64,000 nt of DNA from LMUY01 sp964245075. GTDB lineage: Bacteria > Pseudomonadota > Alphaproteobacteria > Acetobacterales > Acetobacteraceae. The notes below the pieces were generated by a model. It did not search any database and was not told where the DNA came from. It was given only the letters and a program-made list of their open reading frames with translations. The translations under genes were made by a program, and so were the position numbers. This document shows, piece after piece, positions 1 to 8,278 of this stretch; positions within the stretch are counted from its first letter, which is position 1; every line of letters starts with the position of its first letter. The stretch covers positions 1 through 64,000 of the forward strand of contig CAXTLC010000002.1 of the NCBI GenBank assembly GCA_964245075.1. Reading direction: 5' to 3'.

Positions 1-53
1 TAAACCGTTGTGCATTGTAAAGGTGTACCGAGGGTTCGAATCCCTTCCCCTCC
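1..53 (+). tRNA. tRNA-Ser, 3' portion (probably anticodon GCT)
   Basis: The window opens inside a tRNA. The visible part has the 3' side of the anticodon arm (TAAACCG), a long variable arm (GTGCA paired with TGTAC), a canonical T arm with GGTTCGAATCC and the 3' acceptor strand CCCCTCC. The long variable arm makes it a class II tRNA. The bases after the anticodon resemble tRNA-Ser(GCT) of alphaproteobacteria; that identity is inferred because the anticodon itself is outside the window. No CCA is encoded and the base after the acceptor strand is T, not the G expected for tRNA-Ser. The gene is the integration target of the element that follows. Confidence 0.85.
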
Positions 54-55
54 TT
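44..55 (+). other. attL: left attachment site of the integrated element
   Basis: The 12-mer CTTCCCCTCCTT at the 3' end of the tRNA-Ser gene is repeated exactly at 8279-8290, beyond the 5' end of the integrase gene. A direct repeat of a tRNA 3' end flanking an integrase gene is the usual signature of tRNA-targeted integration. The repeat is short, so the exact crossover remains uncertain. Confidence 0.65.
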
Positions 56-101
56 TGATCACCTAATGTTTTCAGTATCTTACAGGCAGTGCCGCCCGCT
101 G

Positions 102-119
102 GCATACGCCCCCGCATAC
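102..119 (+). repeat. Left copy of paired GCATAC motif (possible integrase arm site)
   Basis: GCATAC occurs twice with a 6-nt spacer. The same arrangement recurs at 8151-8168 near the other end of the element, with 16 of 18 bases identical and in the same orientation. The position just inside each att site suits arm-type binding sites of the tyrosine integrase or its directionality factor. This function is inferred. Confidence 0.5.
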
Positions 120-158
120 CTGGCGGACTTTGCCGGTCCTGGCGCTGCCACCGCCCTT

Positions 159-824
159 TCAGGCCCGGGCGAACACCCGGGACACGGCCACCGCATCCCA
201 AGCCCCACCTCGCGTTGTCGTGATGCTCCGGGCATTCAGCTCCGCGGCGATGGCGCGCAGTGACGTGGCGCCAGCCGCTCGGATGCTTTCCAGGACCGGC
301 AGGAGAGCGGCTGCCCGCTTGTTCGCCGCTGCCGTGCGGGTCGCTTGGCCGGCTTTCTGTGCCGTTGCGAGATGCGGGTTGCCCAGCACCACGCCACGGG
401 CCTTGGCTGCCATCAGGGCCGCCTTCGTGCGAGCGGAGATCATGCGGCGCTCTTGCTCGGCAAGGGCAGCGTAGATGTGAAGCATGAAAGGGTCCGCCCC
501 GGCGCCCAGCTCCGTCACGATGAACGGCACCCGCTGGGCCATCAAGCCCGCAATGAAAGCCACGTCCCGTGATAGGCGGTCCAGCTTGGCGACCACCACC
601 GCGCAACCGGCCTTCTTCGCTGCCATCAGGGCTGCCGCCAGATGCGGCCGGCGCTCCAGGGCATCGGCGCCCTTGCCCGTTTCAACTTCCACGTGCTCGG
701 CGATGATCTCGCAACCTTCCGCCTTGGCGAACGCCGCGATGGCTGCCCGTTGCGCTTCGATGCCAAGGCCGGACTTGCCTTGCTGCTGGCTGGAAACGCG
801 AAGGTAGGAGATCAAAGGGCGCAT
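159..824 (-). CDS. Serine recombinase (resolvase/invertase family)
   Basis: This is a 221-residue small serine recombinase. The N-terminal catalytic domain carries YLRVSS with the presumed nucleophile Ser11 and Arg9, and the KLDRLSRD block at residues 80-87 supplies the conserved arginines. The long E helix contains the EQERRMISARTKAAL segment, and a C-terminal helix-turn-helix (LRAIAAELNARSI) would bind DNA. Such enzymes resolve or invert DNA at short sites through a 5' phosphoserine link. It is the leftmost gene of the element and transcribes towards attL. The element also has a tyrosine integrase, so this protein may resolve multimers or invert a segment instead of driving integration; that role is inferred. 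Confidence 0.92.
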   Translation of the reverse strand: MRPLISYLRVSSQQQGKSGLGIEAQRAAIAAFAKAEGCEIIAEHVEVETGKGADALERRPHLAAALMAAKKAGCAVVVAKLDRLSRDVAFIAGLMAQRVPFIVTELGAGADPFMLHIYAALAEQERRMISARTKAALMAAKARGVVLGNPHLATAQKAGQATRTAAANKRAAALLPVLESIRAAGATSLRAIAAELNARSITTTRGGAWDAVAVSRVFARA

Positions 825-1880
825 GATGCAGTCCGAAGCCGTTTCGTTGCGTCTCTTATTGTGCGTTTAGAAATGAAACGCAAGCGGAAAAGATAGGACT
901 TTGATCCTGGCAGCCTGCCACCCCGCCGGTTCCGCGAGGGCAGCGCCAGCCTAGCGGTCGGAAGGGCAGGCCGCCCGGTGTCGATCGGGGCGGGACACGG
1001 GGCACGGTGCCGTAAAGCCGAAGCGGCTGGGGTTGCCATGTGCCGCCCCAATCGGCGCGAGTCGGAAGCACGGCATGGAGAATCGCGCCAGCATTCCCGT
1101 CCCGATCGGTTCAAGCCGGCGGCGCTGTTCGTGGAAAGCGTTTCGCAACATGACACACGGGCAACGCCGGCCTGGCAGCCGGAAGGCGTTCGGCTTGGCC
1201 AGTGCGCCAGTTCCGGGACGATGCGGCCGAACGACTGGCAGGCAGTGGCAGCGATGGGCTGGCAGGGTTGCGGCCTGGTAGCGGGCGAGCGTGGTGGCGG
1301 CCATGCATAAGGAGGCCAGTTGTCCCGCGAGCACGGCCAGCCGGACAAGGGCAACGGCGGGCTTGCGGTGGCGCTGGAAGGCTGCGGACAGGCGGGACGT
1401 GGGATGCACGGCCGTCCGGGGGTAGGATGCCTGCATGGGCCTGGCTGGGCGCAGCGCGCGGGCATGGCGGGCGGTGGCTGCCAGGGGTGGGGCACCCCCC
1501 CGGGTTCGGGTCCCTTCTAATGGGGGTGTGCCAGAGCCGCGGACCGCGTGGCCCACGGGATGGCCGCTAGTTGTACAGAAAATCGATCTATACTGGTTTC
1601 TGCTGGCGTGCCGGCCTCAGACCTACCCCGGGGTATCTTCGGCCGCGCCGATCGCCGTCCGGCTGGCGCTGCCCGCGTCTTGGCACCGTCAGCCGTAGCG
1701 CATCACTCTCGGGTTTCTCCCGATTGCCATTCTGCCCGGGGGGTTACGGCCGCGCCTTTCCGGCTGGCGCTGCCGGGTGTTGGCGAGGGTTACGCGCCAA
1801 ACATGGCCGCTTAAGCGCGTAATTCATTTCAACCGAAAAGGCGCGTCCAGGGAACGGCAGCCTGTCGCTTTGCAAATTGC
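825..1880. other. About 1 kb without recognisable genes, with a thrice-repeated 13-mer
   Basis: Open frames exist here on both strands, but none has a recognisable domain or a convincing start, and they overlap each other. The 13-mer GGCTGGCGCTGCC occurs at 1661-1673 and 1762-1774 and inverted at 939-951. It could be a recombinase or regulator site, but nothing in the sequence proves this. Otherwise I see nothing I can name. Confidence 0.5.
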
Positions 1881-2285
1881 CCTCGCTTCCAATTCTTGGT
1901 CCTTTTCATCCTTCGCGCACTGCGCCGCGCAACCCGTCACGCAATGCGCAATACCTAAGGGTATTGCGCTTGCGTCACGTTGGACGGCCTGACGCAATCA
2001 GCATTGCGCGTCGATTGCGTCGATTGCGCGAGCGTAGACTAAACTCTTGTTATCGTTCACTTCTCTTCACGCAAGGCTTTGCGTGTCGTTTGCGTGAGGG
2101 TGCGCCAGGCATCCGATGGCAGCGAAAGGCACGCAAGGGCCGTTTGCGTGCCTTGCGCGAGCTTTGCGCGCCGAGGAATTCGGAAATTCGGCGGCGAATT
2201 AATCGAAATTCAGCGCCGAGTTAATCGGAAACCCGGCTTAAATCGGAAATTCGGCCGCTGGATTTCCGGAATTAAATCGGGCCGG
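1881..2285. repeat. Origin-like region: inverted repeat, TTGCG clusters and AT-rich repeats
   Basis: Between about 1881 and 2160 there are many copies of TTGCG/CGCAA. They are built around an inverted repeat with perfect 10-bp arms (1946-1955 and 1960-1969, loop TAAG), extended outwards by ACGCAA/TTGCGT to 1939-1975. From about 2170 to 2285 the composition becomes AT-richer, with degenerate copies of AATTCGG and AATCGGAAA. Iteron-like repeats beside an AT-rich stretch, next to the 3' end of a primase-helicase gene, are typical of the replication origin of an autonomously replicating element. No DnaA box was looked for exhaustively; origin function is inferred. Confidence 0.5.
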
Positions 2286-2329
2286 GGACAGGGCAGCGCC
2301 GCCCCGTCCTGTTCGCGCTGCCCCCTTCG

Positions 2330-4438
2330 CTAGTGCACCGTCATGCCTTCCGTGTCGTCCACGATCCCGAACGAGTCGCCGCCTTTCGGCGTCCATTCCG
2401 TCACCTGCAACACACCGCTGGCAGCCTCCGTTATCCGGCCGCCCCGGGCCATAGCCCCAATCGCCTTGTTGAGCACGCTGTCTGAAATGCCGGCACCACC
2501 GGGCATCTTCCGCACTGCGGCCCTCACGTCCGCCCGCGTCTTGTCCCCGCTGCGCAGCGCTTCCAGGATTTCCGAGTGCCACCGCGGCAGGCTTTCGGCG
2601 GCTTGGCCTAGGGCAGGCACCACGTATCCGGCAGTGATCTCCTCGCCCGCGGCGTCTTGGCCTATCGTCACGCTCTTGATGGTGAAGCCGAACGTGACGC
2701 CTGCCACGCCGTCCTTCGTCTTCCGCAGCGTGACCGTGCGAGGCTTGTTGGTTCGGCTTTGAAGGTCGAAACCGCCCTCCACCAGACAGGCCCAATCGAG
2801 GGCATTCTTCAGGGCTGTCGCGCCGCGAGGTTCCTTGCCGTCCTTGGCGGGGTGGTGGACCGGAACGACCATCACGCGATGTTCGCGGGCTATCTTGAGA
2901 ACATCGCGAACCACGTCGCCCATTTCCGCATTCGCATTCTCATCCTTCATGCTGAAGAACTGGCCGAACGTGTCTATCAGCACGACACGCAATTCGGCAC
3001 CCATGGCAGCGATTGCGGCAGCGCCGCCGCGGACCGCCTCCCCAAGCCGGCGCCGGTCGGACAGCGCGACCGTTACGAGCGGGGCAACACCGGGCATCCC
3101 GTTCACCACAAGGGCCTTGCGGCGGCGGCGTAAGCCGCGATGCGCTTCGGCCGCAACGATTAGAACCCCCAGCGGCTTCTTCACCAGATTTTCAAAGCCC
3201 ATGAAATCCGTGCCAGTCGCGACCGCCCGGGCGAAATCCATTAACAGGAACGATTTTCCAGACCCGCTTTCCCCGTAGAACAATCCCAGCTCGCCCCAGG
3301 GTACGAGTCCTTTGAACAGTTCTTCCGCTTCGGCTTCTAGCGGTTCGTCCGCCATGAACACCAGCCGATCACGGTCGGACCGCGAGGCAACCGGGGGTTT
3401 ATCGGATTCGTCCGCATCGTCCACCACCGCACTGAACCCTGACGCCGTTCCGGCTGACGGCGCACTGTCCGCCCATGCCCGCGCGCTGTCCCGTTCGGTG
3501 ACAGGGTTAGCGCCTTCCGCGTGTTCCCATTTCCAGCAAGCGGCCCGAAACTCTGCCGCGGAATAGCCGCTTCGCCGCATCTGCCGGGCGAGGGTCAATC
3601 GCCTGCCGTTTCCAGTCCTATCGCGTGTCGCGCCGCTGGCAGTCGGGCGTTGCATGATCTCGGATTCCGCGCCGTGCTCCCAAAGGTCCGACAGATCGCC
3701 GCCTGCTGTTTCAATGAACGCAACAAGGCCGTTTCGGACTTCACCCGCTTTGATCTCTGCGGCGGCGGCATCGTAACGCTCCGGGTCATTCTCCCGCTTG
3801 CCCGCTCCCCGCTGGTATCCGTGGTCCTTCATGGCCCGGTCCAGGTCCGCAAGCCGCAGCGTCGGTAGTTCACACGCGGGCACCAGCGGGGACAGCCAAA
3901 CGTAAGGCCTGCCCGTGTCAGGGTGGATCGAAGGAGGCACCACCGTTTGCTTGCCCGCTGCGAGCAACTGTACCGTGCCGTTCGGCCCTTTGTAATCGAA
4001 GCTCTTGGCTTCGTCCGCCCTCATCCGCGCCAGCCAAGTGCAACCCTTCCGGCCTGCTTTGCACGGTGACGCGGGCAGCAAACTGCGGATGGCATCGCCA
4101 AGCGCGTCCGGGCCTTCGCCTAGGCCCTCGCGGTCATCGTCGATACCCACCACCACCATTGCCACGCCAGCCCCGTCCAGCCCCGCCGCAGCTCCCATCA
4201 GCAGCCCGATGCCAGCGCCAGGCATCGCGGCCCAGCGTGCCCGCGTCTGCCGATCGGCCGGCGCCATTGCGAAGCGAGTCCAATCGCCTAGTCCGCGCCA
4301 TGTTCCGCCGATGAGTTCCATCGGTCGCTTCTCGTGTGTGGGGAGGCAGCTATAGCCCTTTCCGAAGTAGTCTTCGTGCTTGTCGCGGAAGGCGCACACC
4401 TTCGTTTCCGCATTGTATTCGTTAGCGTTTCGTGTCAT
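2330..4438 (-). CDS. PrimPol primase fused to RepA-like hexameric helicase
   Basis: This 702-residue protein joins two replication domains. Residues ~20-200 look like a bifunctional primase-polymerase (PrimPol) domain: the acidic metal-binding run GIDDD (Asp100-102) and SIHPDTG (Ser170, His172) match the family's catalytic pattern. Residues ~365-620 form a RecA-fold ATPase of the RepA/AAA_25 type, with Walker A GESGSGKS (389-396), Walker B LRVVLIDTF (483-491) and a downstream VVPVHHPAKDG motif. Fusions like this initiate replication of phages, plasmids and integrative elements at a cognate origin. The repeat-rich block immediately downstream is the obvious candidate. It is the largest gene of the element and is likely expressed with the small genes upstream. 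Confidence 0.9.
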   Translation of the reverse strand: MTRNANEYNAETKVCAFRDKHEDYFGKGYSCLPTHEKRPMELIGGTWRGLGDWTRFAMAPADRQTRARWAAMPGAGIGLLMGAAAGLDGAGVAMVVVGIDDDREGLGEGPDALGDAIRSLLPASPCKAGRKGCTWLARMRADEAKSFDYKGPNGTVQLLAAGKQTVVPPSIHPDTGRPYVWLSPLVPACELPTLRLADLDRAMKDHGYQRGAGKRENDPERYDAAAAEIKAGEVRNGLVAFIETAGGDLSDLWEHGAESEIMQRPTASGATRDRTGNGRRLTLARQMRRSGYSAAEFRAACWKWEHAEGANPVTERDSARAWADSAPSAGTASGFSAVVDDADESDKPPVASRSDRDRLVFMADEPLEAEAEELFKGLVPWGELGLFYGESGSGKSFLLMDFARAVATGTDFMGFENLVKKPLGVLIVAAEAHRGLRRRRKALVVNGMPGVAPLVTVALSDRRRLGEAVRGGAAAIAAMGAELRVVLIDTFGQFFSMKDENANAEMGDVVRDVLKIAREHRVMVVPVHHPAKDGKEPRGATALKNALDWACLVEGGFDLQSRTNKPRTVTLRKTKDGVAGVTFGFTIKSVTIGQDAAGEEITAGYVVPALGQAAESLPRWHSEILEALRSGDKTRADVRAAVRKMPGGAGISDSVLNKAIGAMARGGRITEAASGVLQVTEWTPKGGDSFGIVDDTEGMTVH

Positions 4439-4514
4439 ATCTGGCTTTCATCCTAGTTGGTTGTGTTGCCCGGCGCTTCGTCCATGTAGCGCCGGGCGTC
4501 TTTTTAGTGCTGGT

Positions 4515-4979
4515 CTAGTCGAGCGCTCTATCGGCTATGCGCTTGTCTTCGGCCAATGCTTCCCGTGATTGAAACGCACCGTAGTAGCCCTGCAATACGA
4601 GTTCCCTTGCGTCTTCCAATTCGGCTATTCTCCGTTTCGCGGCGCGTAGCTGCTTGTCGCGTATCAATAACTCGCGGTAGACAATTTCTGTTTTGACTAC
4701 CAGTTCATCGAGCGGGTCGTCGTTAGACGGGTTGGTGTTAATGTTGACGGCCTTGAACTGTCCGCTGTACTCGATTTCAGAGCGAATATCGACAAGAAGG
4801 TTCTCAGGAACTTCCCAACGCTCGCCCTGCTTCGGTTCGTGCGCCTTCGCGGCTGGCACCATCCCCAGTTGCGTGGCGCACAGCATGAGTTCACCGGTCA
4901 AGCCCATCTCGCGCATCCCGTCGTCCACCTCCCTTGGCCCGCCGATCAAAGGGCGGGTGAACTCCGATTTGTGCCTCAT
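4515..4979 (-). CDS. Uncharacterised 154-aa protein of the integrated element
   Basis: I do not recognise this protein. The frame is open further upstream, but the start at 4979 overlaps the stop of the HTH gene by ATGA, which points to translational coupling and gives 154 residues. The C-terminal half (about 90-150) is charged and helical, including IRDKQLRAAKRRIAELEDARELV, and could form a coiled coil. No signal peptide or membrane segment is visible. Its place between an HTH regulator and the primase-helicase suggests a role in replication or copy control of the element; this is only an inference from context. Confidence 0.7.
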   Translation of the reverse strand: MRHKSEFTRPLIGGPREVDDGMREMGLTGELMLCATQLGMVPAAKAHEPKQGERWEVPENLLVDIRSEIEYSGQFKAVNINTNPSNDDPLDELVVKTEIVYRELLIRDKQLRAAKRRIAELEDARELVLQGYYGAFQSREALAEDKRIADRALD

Positions 4980-5209
4980 GCTGCCACCGTCTTGCGCGCG
5001 ACTTCCGTGGCCCGATCGGCGTAGGTGCGGCTGGCTTCCCAAGTGGCAACGGCAGCTTTGGCGTAACCAATCCGCCGGGTTCCAAGCCGCGTCCAGGCCG
5101 GGCCGTTGCCATCTCGCCGCCACCGCTGGACGGTTCGCGGGCTTACGTCCAGCCGCTCGCATAGCTGCGCTTCCGTGAAGTATAGTGAGTGCCCTTCGTT
5201 GTTCGCCAT
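4976..5209 (-). CDS. Small HTH DNA-binding protein (excisionase/MerR-like)
   Basis: This 77-residue protein is almost entirely one winged-helix type DNA-binding domain. The pattern is YFTEAQLCERLDVSPRTVQRWRRDG, then a RLGTRRIGY wing and an AAVATWEAS helix, as in HTH_17/AlpA-like excisionases and regulators. Its stop overlaps the start of the 154-aa gene by four bases (ATGA). In elements with a tyrosine integrase, such proteins act as recombination directionality factors or as repressors of the replication genes. Which of these applies cannot be decided from sequence. Confidence 0.85.
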   Translation of the reverse strand: MANNEGHSLYFTEAQLCERLDVSPRTVQRWRRDGNGPAWTRLGTRRIGYAKAAVATWEASRTYADRATEVARKTVAA

Positions 5210-5280
5210 GTGTCATCTCCGCGTTGTTTGTGGGGTAGCGCGACCACAGATGGCGGAGCTTGGCTGCACTTGCTCGTGCA

Positions 5281-5946
5281 TCAATCGGGCAATTCTTGCA
5301 CGCGCTGGCGCGACGCCTCCCACCGCATCGCGACATCCCCCAGAACCTGCACGGCTTCCGCAAGATCGCAGTCCGCCAGCCGTGCGATTTCGCGCATCAA
5401 GCAGATAACGGCATCGCGGCGCCCATCCCGCTCCGGGTCGTAGCGGGCAGCAACCCGTCCCGCATCCGCTGCCAGCGCGATCATCGGCGCGTGAACAGGG
5501 GCGGTGTTGACCGCTGCACCGGGCAACTGCCGCGCCGTCAGCCAGCGGTCGATTAGCGGTATGCCATCTTGAGACTTCGCCGAGCTGTCCGACGCCCGTT
5601 TCAGCTCGCCTATCGTCAAGCTGCGGCCGGCAAGATGGCGGCGGGCGTTCCCCATTGTTTGCGGATGATAACCAGCGTCCCGTGCCCAAGGCGCAGCCGC
5701 CGCGATCTCGTCAATGACGATGCCGCGGAGCACATCGGGCGAAGCGTTCGGGTTTTGTAACGTAAGCGTGGCCAGGCGCTTGCGGGCAGGCAATGCGCCC
5801 GGTCCCTTTGGCCGTCCGGCGCCACGCTTCGACTTCAGCACGGCCAAGGCGATACGCTGCAACTGCCCATCGCCGCATTGCGCGCGCAGCTTGTGGGCGG
5901 CTTTCTGGTCGGCTGCATTCAGATGGGCGAACCAATCAGGTTCCAT
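5281..5946 (-). CDS. Uncharacterised 221-aa protein of the integrated element
   Basis: No known domain is recognisable. The start at 5946 (MEPDWFAHL) was chosen over an in-frame ATG at 5976 because GGAG lies six bases upstream of it. The protein is soluble, with a basic linker (SKRGAGRPKG, about residues 40-50) that resembles an AT-hook-like DNA-contacting segment, followed by mostly helical sequence. It lies in the same orientation as the flanking HTH genes, with 71 bases to the next gene. A DNA-associated role in the element is plausible but not shown. Confidence 0.7.
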   Translation of the reverse strand: MEPDWFAHLNAADQKAAHKLRAQCGDGQLQRIALAVLKSKRGAGRPKGPGALPARKRLATLTLQNPNASPDVLRGIVIDEIAAAAPWARDAGYHPQTMGNARRHLAGRSLTIGELKRASDSSAKSQDGIPLIDRWLTARQLPGAAVNTAPVHAPMIALAADAGRVAARYDPERDGRRDAVICLMREIARLADCDLAEAVQVLGDVAMRWEASRQRVQELPD

Positions 5947-6043
5947 CGCAGACTCCGGGATGAGGGCTGCCGGCATGAAGGCTACACGCGCCGCGCCGGG
6001 GACCGTCAGCCCGGGCGAACAGTTCTTCGGCCGTAGGACCGCG

Positions 6044-6454
6044 CTACTTCGCCCGGGATGGCCTTACGTTGCCCCCGACAGTCCGCCGCGGTGGCGCTTG
6101 CAGGTCGGACGGCAAGCCTGCCACGAACCGCTCCCGTTCTTCGCTCACCCGCGCGAGAACAGCCACGGCGCCCGATGGCAGGACAGGCTTGCCGTCCACC
6201 CCCAAGGGCAGCCAACGGAGCATGGCGCCCGGCAACCTGCCGGTGGCCGCCGCAACGGCGGCGGCAAGTTCACTCGCACGCCATAACGGCTTGTCAGGCG
6301 CAGCGTAGTAGGGTGCTGGCCACCTGCCATCCCGCACGCCACTGACAAATGATCCGATGCTCGTGACGGTGGCTTGCGCCGCTTGGATGGCTGTCAGCCA
6401 AGCATCCGTCACGCGATAGTCCTGCCCTTCGCGGTGGTGAAGGAAAGCGATCAC
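6044..6454 (-). CDS. AlpA-like small protein with C-terminal extension
   Basis: This 136-residue protein contains a weak AlpA/HTH_17-like pattern in its first 75 residues: SIGSFVSGVRDGRWPAPYY followed by WRASELAAAVAAA. This parallels the neighbour encoded just upstream (NGRLPKPYY, WKLSELNAAVAAA), so the two genes may be an old duplication. The C-terminal ~60 residues are an extension I do not recognise. The start codon overlaps the stop of the upstream AlpA gene by ATGA, so the two are probably translated together. A regulatory or excision role is inferred. Confidence 0.75.
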   Translation of the reverse strand: MIAFLHHREGQDYRVTDAWLTAIQAAQATVTSIGSFVSGVRDGRWPAPYYAAPDKPLWRASELAAAVAAATGRLPGAMLRWLPLGVDGKPVLPSGAVAVLARVSEERERFVAGLPSDLQAPPRRTVGGNVRPSRAK

Positions 6455-6660
6455 GCTGCCACCGGGCGGGCGGCGGCCACCGCTGCATTTAGTTCCGAGA
6501 GTTTCCAGCGCGGCCGGTGTGCATTGACATAATAAGGCTTCGGAAGACGCCCGTTCTTCACGTCGCTCCAGAGAGTGGACCGCCCGATCCCAAGATACTC
6601 GAACGTTTGCTTCGTGCTAAGCAGCGGATCGCGGATAATGTTCGGTTGTTCTTTGCCCAT
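6451..6660 (-). CDS. AlpA-family transcriptional regulator / excisionase
   Basis: This is a 69-residue AlpA-type protein if translated from MGKEQPN at 6660; in-frame ATG codons at 6675 and 6741 are alternatives. The motif LLSTKQTFEYLGIGRSTLW is a canonical helix-turn-helix, followed by the DVKNGRLPKPYYV wing and a final helix (WKLSELNAAVAAA). AlpA of phage-like elements activates integrase expression and excision. Its position next to the integrase gene and its overlap with the next gene fit that role. Confidence 0.85.
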   Translation of the reverse strand: MGKEQPNIIRDPLLSTKQTFEYLGIGRSTLWSDVKNGRLPKPYYVNAHRPRWKLSELNAAVAAARPVAA

Positions 6661-6797
6661 AAGTCGTCTCGCCATGCTTTGTGACGCGAGCGTTTTTCCG
6701 GACTCTGAAGCTCTGATCTCTTGGCCTGTCGGGTGCTGCATTGCCCGACGGTACGCGTCTTATACACCAGAAACAGGGCCACACGGAAGCGGTTAGT

Positions 6798-8117
6798 TCA
6801 AGCCAGCAACGATATGTCTTGGACGCTTCCGCTTGATAGTGGATTACCGCCTGTGCAATACTCCCCCCAAGCGGCCATCATCTTCACACGCTTGGCGAGC
6901 AGATCGCCGCGGGCATACGCGGCTTCCACCCGATCGCGGTTGACGTGAGCAAGGGCAATCTCGGCCAGCTCGCTCGGGAAGTCTGTCGCCTCGCCGGCCC
7001 AATCCCGAAAGGTGCTGCGGAAACCGTGTGCCGTGATGGGGCTTCCCGTGCGACCGTCTGCCCATCTCCAATTGCCAGCATCGTCCTGACTGTTCATGCG
7101 CCGCAGCAGCGCGAGCAGGGCCATGTTGGACAGGCCGGTATTCACGCCGCCCTTTGTCAGGGATTGAAATACGAAGCTGTCCGGCCCGTCAGCCAATGGC
7201 TGCTGCCGCCGCAACACTGCTATCGCTTGAGGGCTAAGCGGGACTCTATGTTCCCGGGCGGCTTTCATCCGGCCCGCCGGCACCGTCCAAACCGCGGCAT
7301 GGAGGTCAATTTCCCGCCAGCGGCAGCCCCGTGCTTCTGACGTGCGGGCCGCGGTCAAGATCAAGAACTCCAGCGTGCAAGCCGAAACGCTGCCTTGCGC
7401 GGCCAGTGCTGCCATGAATGCGCCGATGGCAGCGAAGGGCAGCGCGGATTGATGCCCCCGCCGGGCGCCGATACGCCGCGGGGAAGGCAGCCGCAGTGCG
7501 AGATGCCCCCGCCATGCGGCCGGGTTGTCACCAGTCCGCCAGCCGACAACCTTGGCGGCATCTAGTACGACCTCGATACGCCCGCGCACCCGAGAAGCAG
7601 TTTCAGGCGATGCTTCCCAAATCGGGCTTAGCACCTGAAGGACATGCTCGGTCTTGATGGCAACCACCGGCAGATCGGCAAGCACGGGATACGCATGAAG
7701 TTCTAGGCTTCGCGCCCATTGCGTGCGGTGAACCGCGCTGCGCCAGGCGCCGGAGTGCGTTCGCACGTAATCCAGGGCAGCGGCCCGAAAGGTCGTATCC
7801 CCGGCAGGCGCGGTGGGCTTCCCCGTTGCCCTTGCCAAGGCCCGGGCGGCTTGCGGCTGTTCGCCGTCTGCCAGGGTCCTACGGTGGGCTGTGGCGCGCT
7901 GCCGGGCTTCCGCCAGCGAGATCAGCGGGAACGGGCCAACACCAATCCAGCTTGCCTTGCCATGCAGCGTGAAGCGGAAAAGCCAAGCCTTCGTCCCCGC
8001 CGCTTGCACCTGAAGATACAAGCCGCCACCGTCCGGAAGCCGGACGGCATGGGGCGTTCCACCGGGGTGCTGGCAGTCCTGAACGCGCCGCGCCGTCAAA
8101 CGCTGAATCGAACGCAA
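6798..8117 (-). CDS. Tyrosine integrase, P4/DUF4102 type
   Basis: This 439-residue integrase has an N-terminal DUF4102-like arm-binding domain (DGGGLYLQV at ~30-37) and a C-terminal catalytic domain. Visible catalytic residues are Arg258 (AARTSE), His364 and Arg367 (HGFRSTF), His391 (LAHV) and the nucleophile Tyr401 (EAAYARG). The start is a TTG at 8117 with AAGGA upstream. The gene reads away from attR, which lies ~160 bp upstream of its start, while the tRNA is at the far end of the element. Enzymes of this group insert elements into tRNA 3' ends, which matches the 12-bp repeat seen here. All key residues are present, so it is probably functional. Confidence 0.95.
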   Translation of the reverse strand: MRSIQRLTARRVQDCQHPGGTPHAVRLPDGGGLYLQVQAAGTKAWLFRFTLHGKASWIGVGPFPLISLAEARQRATAHRRTLADGEQPQAARALARATGKPTAPAGDTTFRAAALDYVRTHSGAWRSAVHRTQWARSLELHAYPVLADLPVVAIKTEHVLQVLSPIWEASPETASRVRGRIEVVLDAAKVVGWRTGDNPAAWRGHLALRLPSPRRIGARRGHQSALPFAAIGAFMAALAAQGSVSACTLEFLILTAARTSEARGCRWREIDLHAAVWTVPAGRMKAAREHRVPLSPQAIAVLRRQQPLADGPDSFVFQSLTKGGVNTGLSNMALLALLRRMNSQDDAGNWRWADGRTGSPITAHGFRSTFRDWAGEATDFPSELAEIALAHVNRDRVEAAYARGDLLAKRVKMMAAWGEYCTGGNPLSSGSVQDISLLA

Positions 8118-8150
8118 AAATCTGTCCTTAGAACTCGGCTGCCAATTTTA

Positions 8151-8168
8151 GCATACGCGCCAGCATAC
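8151..8168 (+). repeat. Right copy of paired GCATAC motif
   Basis: This is the counterpart of the motif at 102-119: GCATAC, six bases, GCATAC. It lies 34 bases upstream of the integrase start codon. It may serve as an arm-type integrase site and also place the integrase under autoregulation; both ideas are inferences from position. Confidence 0.5.
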
Positions 8169-8278
8169 ACCAACGCGCGGGCATGATTGAGCGTTTTCGG
8201 TCAGAACGGGACGGCCAGGATTCCGACCGGCTTACGTTCCGGTCAGGGCGGGACGCTTCAAAACGCTACTGCAACAGA

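Noticed and set aside
812..1495. Overlapping open frames on both strands in the left arm of the element
   Set aside because: No domain, no convincing ribosome site, and proline/arginine/cysteine-rich composition typical of chance frames in high-GC DNA.
1571..1594. Promoter-like TTGTAC ... TATACT
   Set aside because: The spacer is only 12 bases, far from 16-18, and no gene starts downstream.
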